NCBI RefSeq assembly: GCF_000009625.1
Contig: NC_002678.2
Location: 6,170,001 to 6,234,000, forward strand
From: Mesorhizobium japonicum MAFF 303099
GTDB taxonomy: Bacteria; Pseudomonadota; Alphaproteobacteria; Rhizobiales; Rhizobiaceae
Length of the DNA stretch: 64,000 bases
Direction of reading: 5' to 3'
Below, piece by piece: positions 45,703 to 55,542 of this stretch. Position numbers and translations under genes: made by a program. Each line of letters begins with the position of its first letter. The stretch's first letter is position 1. The notes under the pieces were generated by a model that searched no databases, had not been told where the DNA came from, and saw only the letters and a program-made list of their open reading frames with translations.

Positions 45703-48381
45703 ATGACCAAATGGGTTTTCACCTTTGGCGATGGTGCGGCGGAAGGCCGTGCCGGCGACAAGAATCTGCTGGGCGGCAAGGGCGCCAACCTGGCCGAAAT
45801 GTGCAGCCTGGGCCTGCCGGTGCCGCCAGGCTTCACCATCACCACCGAGGTCTGCAATGCCTACTATGCCAATGGCCGCGCCTATCCGGCGGGATTGGAA
45901 GCCGACGTCGCGGTCGCGCTCGATCACATCGGCCGGCTGACTGACCGCCGGTTCGGCGATCCGTCGAAGCTGCTGCTGGTGTCGGTGCGCTCCGGAGCTC
46001 GCGCCTCGATGCCGGGCATGATGGACACCGTGCTCAATCTTGGCCTCAACGACGAGACGGTCGAGGCGCTGGCCACCGATTCCGGTGATGCGCGCTTTGC
46101 CTATGACAGCTACCGCCGCTTCATCCAGATGTATTCCGATGTCGTCATGGGCCTCGATCACGAGGTGTTCGAGGAAATCCTCGAAGACCAGAAGGCCAGC
46201 CTCGGCCATGAGCTCGACACCGAACTGACGGCCATCGAATGGCAGGGCGTGATCGCGCTCTACAAGGCCAAGGTCGAGGAAGAGCTCGGCAGGCCGTTCC
46301 CGCAGGATCCGCAGGAGCAGCTCTGGGGCGCTATCGGCGCGGTGTTCTCGAGCTGGATGAACAACCGCGCCATCACCTACCGGCGCCTGCACGACATCCC
46401 CGAAAGCTGGGGCACGGCGGTCAACGTCCAGGCCATGGTGTTCGGCAATATGGGCGAGACCTCGGCCACCGGCGTTGCCTTCACCCGCAACCCATCGACC
46501 GGCGAAAAGCAGCTCTATGGCGAGTTCCTGGTGAACGCACAGGGCGAGGATGTCGTCGCCGGCATCCGCACGCCGCAGAACATCACCGAGGCCGCCCGCA
46601 TCGCCGCCGGCTCCGACAAGCCGTCGCTGCAGAAGCTGATGCCCGATGCCTTCCAATCCTTCGTCAGCATCTCCGACAGCCTGGAAAAGCACTATCGCGA
46701 CATGCAGGACCTCGAATTCACCATCGAGCGCGGCAAGTTGTGGATGTTGCAGACCCGCTCGGGCAAGCGCACCGCCAAGGCGGCGCTCAAGATTGCCGTG
46801 GAAATGGCAAGGGACGGCCTGATCACGAAGGAGGAAGCCGTCGCTCGCATCGACCCGGCCTCGCTCGACCAATTGCTGCACCCGACCATCGACCCGAAGG
46901 CCGCGCGCGACGTCATCGGCGTCGGCCTGCCGGCATCGCCTGGCGCTGCCACTGGCGAGATCGTCTTTTCCTCCGGCGATGCCGAGGATCTCAAGGCCCA
47001 GGGCCGCAAGGCGATCCTGGTGCGCATCGAGACCAGCCCGGAGGATATCCACGGCATGCATGCGGCCGAGGGCATCCTGACCACGCGCGGCGGGATGACC
47101 AGCCATGCCGCCGTCGTCGCGCGCGGCATGGGCAAGCCTTGCGTGTCCGGCGCCGGCTCACTGCGCGTCGACTACAAGGCCGGCACGCTGCTCTCGATGG
47201 GGCAGACCTTCCGCAAGGGCGACATCATCACCATCGACGGCGGCAACGGCCAGGTGCTGAAGGGCGCCGTGGCGATGCTGCAGCCTGAACTTTCCGGCGA
47301 TTTTGCCGCTATCATGGAATGGGCGGACGCGGTGCGGCGCATGAAGGTGCGCACAAACGCCGAAACCCCGCTCGATGCCCGCATGGCACGCTCTTTCGGC
47401 GCCGAGGGCATCGGTCTTTGCCGCACCGAGCACATGTTCTTCGACGGCGCCCGCATCGTCGCCATGCGCGAGATGATCCTGGCCGATACCGAAAAGGATC
47501 GGCGCATCGCCCTTGCCAAGCTTCTGCCCATGCAGCGCTCGGATTTCCTGGAATTGTTCGAGATCATGGCAGGCCTGCCGGTGACGATCCGCCTGCTCGA
47601 TCCGCCGTTGCATGAATTCCTGCCCAAGACCGAGGCCGAAATCGCCGAGGTCGCGGCCGTCATGGATGTATCGCCCGACAAGCTCAGGCAGCGCACCGAG
47701 GCCTTGCACGAATTCAATCCGATGCTTGGCCATCGCGGCTGCCGGCTGGCCGTCTCCTATCCCGAAATCGCCGAGATGCAGGCACGCGCCATTTTCGAGG
47801 CCGCCGTCGAGGCAGGCCAGAAGGCTGGCGCGCTGGTCGTCCCCGAAATCATGGTGCCGCTGGTCGGCCTGGTGAAGGAGCTCGACTATGTGAAGGCGCG
47901 CATCGATGCGGTCGCCAAGAGCGTCATGGAAGAGAGCGGCGTCAAGATCGATTATCTCACCGGTACGATGATCGAACTGCCGCGCGCGGCGATCCGTGCC
48001 CATGTCATCGCCGCAACAGCCGAGTTCTTCTCCTTCGGTACCAACGACCTCACCCAGACCACGTTCGGCATCTCGCGCGACGATGCGGCCTCGTTCCTGG
48101 AGACCTACCGCCAGAAAGGCATCATCGAGCAGGATCCATTCGTCTCGCTCGACGTCGATGGCGTCGGCGAACTGGTGCGCATGGCCGCGCAAAAGGGCAG
48201 GGCGACACGCCCCGACATCAAGCTCGGCATCTGCGGCGAACATGGCGGCGACCCGGCATCGATCCGCTTCTGCGAGGAGGTCGGGCTCGACTATGTCTCG
48301 TGCTCACCCTATCGCGTGCCGATCGCCAGGCTGGCGGCCGCGCAGGCCGCGGTACAAGTGTCAAAAGCGGGGCGCGGGTAG
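45703..48381 (+). CDS. ppdK: Pyruvate, phosphate dikinase
   Basis: 892 residues interconverting pyruvate, ATP and Pi with PEP, AMP and PPi. The N-terminal nucleotide-grasp domain (KWVFTFGDGAAEGRAGDKNLLGGKGANLAEM) leads to the phosphohistidine domain GILTTRGGMTSHAAVVARGMGKPCVSGAG (catalytic His in TSHAA) and the PEP/pyruvate barrel with GLCRTEHMFF, EFNPMLGHRGCRLAVSYPEI, GTMIELPRAAIRAHVIA, FFSFGTNDLTQTTFGISRDD and GICGEHGGDP with catalytic Cys. GGAG precedes the ATG at 45703; an upstream extension in frame was rejected. The 225-nt gap upstream shows no convincing promoter to me. Confidence 0.97.
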   Translation: MTKWVFTFGDGAAEGRAGDKNLLGGKGANLAEMCSLGLPVPPGFTITTEVCNAYYANGRAYPAGLEADVAVALDHIGRLTDRRFGDPSKLLLVSVRSGARASMPGMMDTVLNLGLNDETVEALATDSGDARFAYDSYRRFIQMYSDVVMGLDHEVFEEILEDQKASLGHELDTELTAIEWQGVIALYKAKVEEELGRPFPQDPQEQLWGAIGAVFSSWMNNRAITYRRLHDIPESWGTAVNVQAMVFGNMGETSATGVAFTRNPSTGEKQLYGEFLVNAQGEDVVAGIRTPQNITEAARIAAGSDKPSLQKLMPDAFQSFVSISDSLEKHYRDMQDLEFTIERGKLWMLQTRSGKRTAKAALKIAVEMARDGLITKEEAVARIDPASLDQLLHPTIDPKAARDVIGVGLPASPGAATGEIVFSSGDAEDLKAQGRKAILVRIETSPEDIHGMHAAEGILTTRGGMTSHAAVVARGMGKPCVSGAGSLRVDYKAGTLLSMGQTFRKGDIITIDGGNGQVLKGAVAMLQPELSGDFAAIMEWADAVRRMKVRTNAETPLDARMARSFGAEGIGLCRTEHMFFDGARIVAMREMILADTEKDRRIALAKLLPMQRSDFLELFEIMAGLPVTIRLLDPPLHEFLPKTEAEIAEVAAVMDVSPDKLRQRTEALHEFNPMLGHRGCRLAVSYPEIAEMQARAIFEAAVEAGQKAGALVVPEIMVPLVGLVKELDYVKARIDAVAKSVMEESGVKIDYLTGTMIELPRAAIRAHVIAATAEFFSFGTNDLTQTTFGISRDDAASFLETYRQKGIIEQDPFVSLDVDGVGELVRMAAQKGRATRPDIKLGICGEHGGDPASIRFCEEVGLDYVSCSPYRVPIARLAAAQAAVQVSKAGRG

Positions 48382-48588
48382 GGAGATCAAGGCATTGCGC
48401 AATCGCACCGCGGTGAAACGGGAACGCGCTGTCTGAAGGGCGACTGATCGTCAGGCTGGCGAATGGTGCGTGCGCCAGGGCAGTCAAATTGCCGCGCCAG
48501 GCATTTTTCTGCTATCCATCGTCCGATTTCCGCCTTCATGCGGGTCTTTGGATGCCGGCTTGAAATCGCCAGTCAGGAATTCGGTTTG

Positions 48589-49329
48589 ATGCGTCTGCTG
48601 CAAAGACATCTCTGCATGATCGCCATGTCGTTGGTGGCTGTGCCCAGCGCCCATGCCGCCACGCTGGTCGAACCCACGCTGCACATCAAGCCCGCGGCAA
48701 GCGGAGCGGGCCGCGTTGCGCTTACGCTCGACGCCTGCGACGGACAGACCGACACGCGCATTCTCTCGGCGCTGGTGGAAAACAAGATCCCCGCCACCAT
48801 TTTCGTCACCGGAATCTGGCTGAAGCGCAATGCCGCGGCCGTCGAGATCATGCGGGCGCATCCGGACCTTTTCGAATTGGAAAATCACGGTGGTCGCCAC
48901 ATTCCGGCGGTCGACACGCCGCAAAAGATCTACGGCATAAAGAGCGCCGGCAGCCCGGATGCCGTGCTGGCAGAAGTCGAGTCGGGGGCCGCGGCGCTTG
49001 CCAGGACCGGCGAGCCGGCGCCGAAATGGTTCCGCGGCGCCACCGCCGAATACAGCCCCTCGGCGATCGCGATGATCCGCAAGCTCGGTTTCAAGATTGC
49101 CGGCTTCTCGATCAATGGCGATGGCGGCTCGCTGCTTGGCGCCAAGGAAACCACCAGGCGCATCGCCGCGGCCAAGGACGGCGACGTCATCATCTCACAC
49201 ATCAACCAGCCGACCCACGCCGCCGGCGAGGGCGTCGTGCAGGGCCTGTTGGCGCTGAAAGCCAAAGGCATGACCTTCGTGCGCCTCGACGATGCCGACG
49301 GCACGGGCAATCACGGCACCACAGACTGA
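48589..49329 (+). CDS. Divergent secreted polysaccharide deacetylase (NodB-like fold)
   Basis: 246 residues; signal peptide with core LQRHLCMIAMSLVAVPSAHA. The NodB homology domain shows VALTLDACDGQTDTRILSALVENKIPATIFVTGIWLKRNA, with LDACDG where most have TFDDG; the His pair in LENHGGRHIPA (HxxxH) remains, as does WFRGATAEYSPSAIAMIRKLGFKI and the late His in VIISHINQPTHAAGEG. Residues are compatible with metal binding, but the substrate is unclear. The start has AGGAA upstream; earlier in-frame ATGs would add 42 unsupported residues. Confidence 0.87.
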   Translation: MRLLQRHLCMIAMSLVAVPSAHAATLVEPTLHIKPAASGAGRVALTLDACDGQTDTRILSALVENKIPATIFVTGIWLKRNAAAVEIMRAHPDLFELENHGGRHIPAVDTPQKIYGIKSAGSPDAVLAEVESGAAALARTGEPAPKWFRGATAEYSPSAIAMIRKLGFKIAGFSINGDGGSLLGAKETTRRIAAAKDGDVIISHINQPTHAAGEGVVQGLLALKAKGMTFVRLDDADGTGNHGTTD

Positions 49330-49333
49330 GGGT

Positions 49334-49451
49334 ATTCAGGTGATGCCGGCCTGCAAATGACTGACACCTGCGCTTTCGGTGCTCACGTACGAAAAGTACG
49401 CTCCGCTCCGGTTCTCGGTATCAGCCATTTTCGACTCGGCCTGACCTGAAT
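49334..49451. repeat. Inverted-repeat element with internal hairpin, intergenic
   Basis: ATTCAGGT (49334-49341) and ACCTGAAT (49444-49451) are perfect inverted arms, each flanked on the inside by CCGGCC/CGGCC-like sequence, around a core hairpin CGTAC-GAAAA-GTACG (49386-49400). Close by, TGAATGCATTCA forms a further palindrome (49464-49475). The gap lies between the ends of two convergent genes. It may be a dispersed palindromic element or a terminator region. Confidence 0.45.
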
Positions 49452-49486
49452 CTCAATGCACCCTGAATGCATTCAAGTCGAAGGGC

Positions 49487-49876
49487 TCAACCCGGCTTGG
49501 CTTCGATCGTAACCTTGCTGGCGTAGAACGCACCGTGGTCGCGGATTTCGGTCATTTCGTCGAAAGGCCGCTCGTAAGCCCACATCGCGTTCTGACCGGC
49601 CTCACCGGCAGGCAGCACGCTCCAATAGCTGGCGTCGCCCTTGTAGGGGCAATGGGTCGAGTGCTGCGTGCTGCTGAGCTTGTCGAAATCGATGTCGGCG
49701 AACGGAATGTAGAAGGCAGGGGGATAGGGCGCTTCGCCCAGCACCTTGGCCTTGGTGGACGATGCGATGACCGTATCGCCAGCGCGCACCGTGACGGTGC
49801 CGGCATAGGGTTCGATGGTGATGATCTTGTCGGGGTTGCGCTGGAAGCCGGGTGCCGGGTTGGCGATCTTGTCCAT
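49487..49876 (-). CDS. DUF427 domain protein
   Basis: 129 residues: GTVTVRAGDTVIASSTKAKVLGEAPYPPAFYIPFADIDFDKL, then STHCPYKGDASYWSVLPAG and the tail MWAYERPFDEMTEIRDHGAFYASKVTIE, the DUF427 signature (CPYKG, AxYYP-like). Function unknown. GGAG lies 9 nt before the ATG at 49876. Confidence 0.92.
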   Translation of the reverse strand: MDKIANPAPGFQRNPDKIITIEPYAGTVTVRAGDTVIASSTKAKVLGEAPYPPAFYIPFADIDFDKLSSTQHSTHCPYKGDASYWSVLPAGEAGQNAMWAYERPFDEMTEIRDHGAFYASKVTIEAKPG

Positions 49877-50008
49877 GCTGGTTCTCCTTGCGTGGCCCCT
49901 TAAAGTGTGGCGGGCACAGCTGTTGCGCAAGGTGGGTTCGCATCACGAAAACAGGCGCGCCAAATCCCCAAGGCGTGGCGCTGCAGCGCTTCGAGTGGCA
50001 ACCGTGGC

Positions 50009-50365
50009 TCAGGCGGCGGTCTTGAATGCGTCCATCAGTCCGGCATAGGCGGCCGCGATGCCCGCAACCGGGTTGCTGCTCCTGGAAACGGTCTCGACTT
50101 TCAGCGAGCCGCCGCCGGTCGGCAAGGTGAGCAGCAGGAACTGGCGATTGCCTCCAGCGCCGACGGATGCGGCCGCGACGTGCTGGCCTTCCCCCTCGTT
50201 CTGGACGCACATCTTGAACAGGAGCGTGCCGCCGACCGCTTCGAGCGCGCCGCCGACAACTTCAACAAATTCGTCTTCGGAAACAGTCTTTTCGTCCGGC
50301 ACCAGATCGGCCAGGCTTTCGGCAAGTGTGCTCTCAAGGGCTTTGTCGTCGAGCTGCGTGTCCAT
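50009..50365 (-). CDS. Conserved-looking small protein of unknown function
   Basis: 118 residues, soluble and acidic at the start (DTQLDDKALESTLAESLADLVPDEKTVSEDEFVEVVGGALEAVG), then LLFKMCVQNEGEGQHV, a strand-rich RQFLLLTLPTGGGSLKVETV and helical AGIAAAYAGLMDAFKT. Two adjacent acidic helices could mediate protein contact. I do not recognise a family. AGAGG stands 6 nt before the ATG, and codon use matches its neighbours. Confidence 0.7.
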   Translation of the reverse strand: MDTQLDDKALESTLAESLADLVPDEKTVSEDEFVEVVGGALEAVGGTLLFKMCVQNEGEGQHVAAASVGAGGNRQFLLLTLPTGGGSLKVETVSRSSNPVAGIAAAYAGLMDAFKTAA

Positions 50366-50682
50366 GCGAACCTCTTTCAGTCGCCAATCGCCCCCTTTAC
50401 CCGTTAACGAAGCTTAACGCCGACGATGGCCGGATTGTGGCGGATTTCCCAGTCACGGGATAGGACACCGTCGCGCCTTTAGTGTTTTTGACCCTCCTGC
50501 CATCGCGGTGGCACGAATGCCCAGCAGTCCAAAATCCAAAACATGCCAAAATTCAAGCGCTTGCCGTTGCGGCACGGACCCTGAAATTCGCATCCCGCGC
50601 GAGCGGGCGACTGGACAATCCGCCGGTTCGCTTCACAATGCGCCAAAGCTACGACGCAAAATGCGCGAGGGAGGAGGAACCG
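50366..50682. other. 317-nt intergenic region with paired TTAA motifs
   Basis: Divergent spacer between the unknown 118-aa gene and the acyl-CoA ligase gene. It holds TTAACGAAGCTTAA (50404-50417), two TTAA half-sites six bases apart, one base short of the CtrA spacing. A GAGGAGGAACCG ribosome-binding site ends it. No further gene or repeat was found. Confidence 0.5.
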
Positions 50683-52311
<1,629 letters not shown>

Positions 52312-52391
52312 GGGGATGTTGCGTGTTTCGGCTTCAAGCCGCCGCGAAAAGGCACTAAACCTCCGTCCGGGTTGGGGCAACGCAGAGAACC

Positions 52392-53177
52392 ATGGTTAGC
52401 ATTCCCGAACGGCGAACGTCGAAGGCAGCCGGCTGGTCGCGGCGCACGGCCGCATTTTCAGCGGTGCTTTTGCTGACCGACTTCGTCGGCCACCGCTTCG
52501 ATCTCGTCGAAACGCCGGTGTTCCTGTGGGTGCTCGGCATCGTTGCGCTGCTCGCGGCGCTGGCGCTGCTGTTCGCCGCCTTTGCCTTTTCGAGACTATG
52601 GAAATTCGGTGACCGTGGCGGCCGCGACCTGACCGTCGGCGCCTTGCTGGCACTGCTGGTGCTGGTTCCCTATGGCGTTGCCGCCTACTGGGCGACGATC
52701 TATCCGCCGCTCAGGGACATTTCGACCGATTTCGACGAGCCGCCCGCGCTCGACGTCAGCGAGCGGACAAAGGACATGAATGTGCTGTCCCCATCGACGC
52801 CAGGCGAACAACGGCTGCAGGCCGACAGCTATCCGCTGGTCACCGCGCGCAGCTACGATCTGCCATTCGAGACCATAGTCAATGCCGTCGAAACCGTTCT
52901 CGACCGGCGCAGTTGGGATCTCTCCGAACCCTATCCCGACCTTACCGGGCAAAGCGACGTAACCATTACCGCAGTCGCCAAGGGCTTCGTGCTCGGACTT
53001 CCTGCCGATGTGGCGATCCGCGTGACGGACGATGGCGATAGCGTGATCGTCGACATGCGGTCGGCTTCGCGTTACGGCCGCTACGACCTTGGCGACAATG
53101 CCGCGCGCATCACCGATTTCCTGGCGGAACTGGATCAGGAAGTCGCCGGCCAGGTCGGGGCGGCGCCCGCCGAGTGA
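52392..53177 (+). CDS. DUF1499 domain membrane protein
   Basis: 261 residues. Three hydrophobic segments (TAAFSAVLLLTDFVGH; TPVFLWVLGIVALLAALALLFAAFAFSRLW; LTVGALLALLVLVPYGVAAYWAT) precede a soluble DUF1499 domain (about 105-250) with PPLRDISTDFDEPPAL, SWDLSEP, ITAVAKGFVLGLPADVAIRV and VDMRSASRYGRYDLGDNAARI. Function unknown. It follows the acyl-CoA ligase after 80 nt, probably independently expressed. Confidence 0.88.
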   Translation: MVSIPERRTSKAAGWSRRTAAFSAVLLLTDFVGHRFDLVETPVFLWVLGIVALLAALALLFAAFAFSRLWKFGDRGGRDLTVGALLALLVLVPYGVAAYWATIYPPLRDISTDFDEPPALDVSERTKDMNVLSPSTPGEQRLQADSYPLVTARSYDLPFETIVNAVETVLDRRSWDLSEPYPDLTGQSDVTITAVAKGFVLGLPADVAIRVTDDGDSVIVDMRSASRYGRYDLGDNAARITDFLAELDQEVAGQVGAAPAE

Positions 53178-53248
53178 AGTCCAGAACATCCTGCGGCCAG
53201 GTGGATTTGCGCCGTGCCGCACAAACGTGGCTTCAGTCTGCGAACGGA

Positions 53249-54247
53249 CTATTCGGCCGGCTCGAACCTGCCTTGCAGCAAGATCGTCGCGACCGGACCA
53301 AGCGGATTGGCGATCCGGCTCTCGAGGACCTCGATAAGTTTGTGCCCGACATCTGCCATGTCCACGGAATGAACGCCAATGTTCGCCGGCAGGAAACGCG
53401 CCAGACGAGTATTGTCACGGGTGACGATGTGAACGTCACGGCCCGGCACCAGACCCCGTCTGCCGAGAGCGTGCAACGCGCCAAGAAGGCCCAGTTCGTT
53501 GGCGCATGCCAGGCCCGTTGGACGATCTGACGACGCCAGCAGGCGATCGAACCAGGCCGCGCTCGATTCCATTGTGAACGTGCCGTCACCGATCAGGGAC
53601 TGGTCGATCGGGATGCCGGCCTCGGCCATCGCCCTTCGATAGCCGGCGAGACGTGTGGCGCTCGCCTGATCCTTCTGCACGAGAAGTTGTAGAGCAATGC
53701 GTCGACAGCCCTTGTCCATGAGCCGCCGGGTCGCCTCATAGGCGATCTGTTCATTGTCGATATCGACATAGGGATAGGCGATGCCCAGGTCGGTTCTTCC
53801 AAACGCGACGAACGGTATGCCCTGATCCAACAGCAGCCTGACGCGCGGATCGCCCGAGACCATGCGCGTGATGATCAGACCGTCGGCGCTGTGCGCCTGA
53901 AGCAGCCGCTGCACGCTTTCGACGGGATCGTCGTCGGGCGTGGTGGAATAGATTGACAGACTATAGCCCGCTTGCCGCGCCGCTAGCGTCATGCCTTCGA
54001 TCAAGGGAAGCTTCGCCAGATCCGACAGGTAGTCGCGTGTTTCCATCGGCAGCACGGCCGTCAGCGTCAGGGTCTGTCCGGTTTTCAGCGCCCGGCCGTG
54101 ATGGTTCGGGACATAGCCGACCCGCTTGGCCACTTCCTTGACGCGCGCCACGGTAGAGGGATGCACCTCCGGCCCGTCCTTCAGAGCGCGCGATACCGTG
54201 GTCACCGAAAGGGAAAGTTCCGCCGCGATCTGTTTTAGATTGGCCAT
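53249..54247 (-). CDS. LacI/GalR-family transcriptional regulator of the adjacent importer operon
   Basis: 332 residues. N-terminal helix-turn-helix MANLKQIAAELSLSVTTVSRALKDG and hinge helix RVKEVAKRVGYVPNHHGRALKTG, then a periplasmic-binding-protein-like effector domain (about 60-330) with SADGLIITRMVSGDPRVRLLLDQGIPFVAFGRT, YVDIDNEQIAYEATRRLMDKGCRRIAL and AWFDRLLASSDRPTGLACANELGLLGAL. The gene faces the ABC operon, and three palindromes typical of LacI-family operators fill the shared region. Effector unknown. Confidence 0.94.
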   Translation of the reverse strand: MANLKQIAAELSLSVTTVSRALKDGPEVHPSTVARVKEVAKRVGYVPNHHGRALKTGQTLTLTAVLPMETRDYLSDLAKLPLIEGMTLAARQAGYSLSIYSTTPDDDPVESVQRLLQAHSADGLIITRMVSGDPRVRLLLDQGIPFVAFGRTDLGIAYPYVDIDNEQIAYEATRRLMDKGCRRIALQLLVQKDQASATRLAGYRRAMAEAGIPIDQSLIGDGTFTMESSAAWFDRLLASSDRPTGLACANELGLLGALHALGRRGLVPGRDVHIVTRDNTRLARFLPANIGVHSVDMADVGHKLIEVLESRIANPLGPVATILLQGRFEPAE

Positions 54248-54291
54248 GTCGCCCGACTTGATTTGCGAAAGCGCCGGCTGATTTTGCTGAG

Positions 54292-54309
54292 CATCGTAAC
54301 GTTACCGGA
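54292..54309. promoter_or_regulatory. Imperfect operator palindrome near the regulator start
   Basis: ATCGTAACGTTACCGGAT contains the same GTAACGTTAC core (54296-54305) as the operator at 54392-54409, with one flank diverged. It lies 45 nt from the regulator start codon, which suggests autorepression. Confidence 0.65.
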
Positions 54310-54368
54310 TTCGACCCGAGGGTCAAATCCAGGCCCGCCGAAACTGAACGAGCTCGCCTGAAAGTCGC

Positions 54369-54397
54369 TTGACTCCGAAACGTTTCGCGGTAATCGT
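54369..54397 (+). promoter_or_regulatory. Candidate sigma-70 promoter of the importer operon
   Basis: TTGACT (54369-54374) is followed, at 16-18 nt spacing, by TAATCG/AATCGT. The putative -10 lies inside the 54392-54409 palindrome and the spacer holds the second palindrome, as expected for a repressed promoter. Confidence 0.45.
54376..54387. promoter_or_regulatory. 12-bp palindrome in the importer promoter
   Basis: CGAAACGTTTCG is a perfect palindrome with the central CG typical of LacI/GalR operators. It differs from the other two boxes, so it could bind the same regulator with lower affinity or a second one. Confidence 0.5.
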
Positions 54398-54409
54398 AAC
54401 GTTACGATT
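54392..54409. promoter_or_regulatory. Perfect 18-bp LacI-family operator
   Basis: AATCGTAACGTTACGATT is fully symmetric around CG, the classic LacI/GalR operator form, 53 nt upstream of the importer's first start codon. Confidence 0.75.
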
Positions 54410-54461
54410 GCAAAAAAAGCCCACATAAGGCGATATTCCGACGAATCCTGGAGGAGAACAT

Positions 54462-55505
54462 ATGTCCCGATTATTACGCATTTCGTTGGCGGCGATCGCA
54501 GTCTCGGCTGCCGTGCCCGTCTATGCCCAATCAGTCACCATCACGACCGCGGGCGGTGATTATGGCAACGCCATGAAGGAGGCGATGTGGGCTCCCGCCG
54601 CAAAGGAACTTGGCTATGATGTTCGCGAGGAGACGCAGAGCGATGGCCTGGCCGCTTTGAAGATGCAGGTCACCGCGGGTGCGGTCACCACCGACATCAT
54701 CCACCTCGGCTCGCCGGAAGGCGCGCAGGCAGCGGCCCAGTCGCTGTTGGAGCCGCTTGACTACAAGATCATCGATCCCAACTCCGTGCCGGCCGGCGCA
54801 AAGTCCGATTACTGCTATCCGTTCGACTCCTATGGCACCGTCATGTCGTGGAACACCAAGACCTATGGTGAGAATCCGCCGAAGACCTGGGCGGAATTCT
54901 GGGACGTTGCCAAATTCCCGGGCCGTCGCGCGCTGCGCGCCAATGCGCAGGACTTGATCGAAATCGCCTTGCTCTCCGATGGCGTGGCGCCGGCGGACGT
55001 CTATCCCACGCTCAGCACGCCCGAGGGCCTGGCGCGCGCCATCAAGCGGCTTGAAGCGATCAAACCGAATGTCTCGGTCTGGTGGACCTCCGGAGCGCAG
55101 TCGGCGCAATTGCTGAAGGACGGCGAGGCGGATCTGGTCGTTACCTGGAATGGGCGAGCCCAGACGGTGAAGGCGGATGGCGGTTCGGTTGACTACACAT
55201 TCAAAGGTTCCGTCATCGGCACGGACTGCCTTGGGGTGCCGAAGGGGGCGCCGAACAAGGAAGCGGCCATGAAGCTCATCGCGGCGATGACGCAGCCCGC
55301 ACGGGTGGCGAAGCTGACCGACTTCATCGCCTATGGTCCGGTCAATCCTGCCGGCTATGAGGGTGGTCTTATCCCTGAAGATCGCCTGAAAACCCTGGCG
55401 ACGGCACCTGAAAACGCCGGCACCTCGGTGTTTTCGAACGCTGACTGGTGGGTCAAGAACGGCGAGGCCGCTCAAAAAGCTTTCGATGAAATGATGAGTC
55501 GCTGA
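54462..55505 (+). CDS. ABC importer substrate-binding protein (PotD/spermidine-type)
   Basis: 347 residues with signal peptide LLRISLAAIAVSAAVPVYA. The mature part is a type-2 extracellular solute-binding fold: SVTITTAGGDYGNAMKEAMWAPAAKELGYDV, YPFDSYGTVMSWNTKTYGENPPKTWAEFWDVAKFPGRRAL and SVIGTDCLGVPKGAPNKEAAMKLIAAMTQP. This is the PotD/opine-type branch. GGAGGAGAACAT precedes the ATG. First gene of a five-gene operon; substrate not evident from sequence. Confidence 0.92.
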   Translation: MSRLLRISLAAIAVSAAVPVYAQSVTITTAGGDYGNAMKEAMWAPAAKELGYDVREETQSDGLAALKMQVTAGAVTTDIIHLGSPEGAQAAAQSLLEPLDYKIIDPNSVPAGAKSDYCYPFDSYGTVMSWNTKTYGENPPKTWAEFWDVAKFPGRRALRANAQDLIEIALLSDGVAPADVYPTLSTPEGLARAIKRLEAIKPNVSVWWTSGAQSAQLLKDGEADLVVTWNGRAQTVKADGGSVDYTFKGSVIGTDCLGVPKGAPNKEAAMKLIAAMTQPARVAKLTDFIAYGPVNPAGYEGGLIPEDRLKTLATAPENAGTSVFSNADWWVKNGEAAQKAFDEMMSR

Positions 55506-55542
55506 GTCTATGGTGCATCAGCTCTAGACGTTCGAGCCCATC

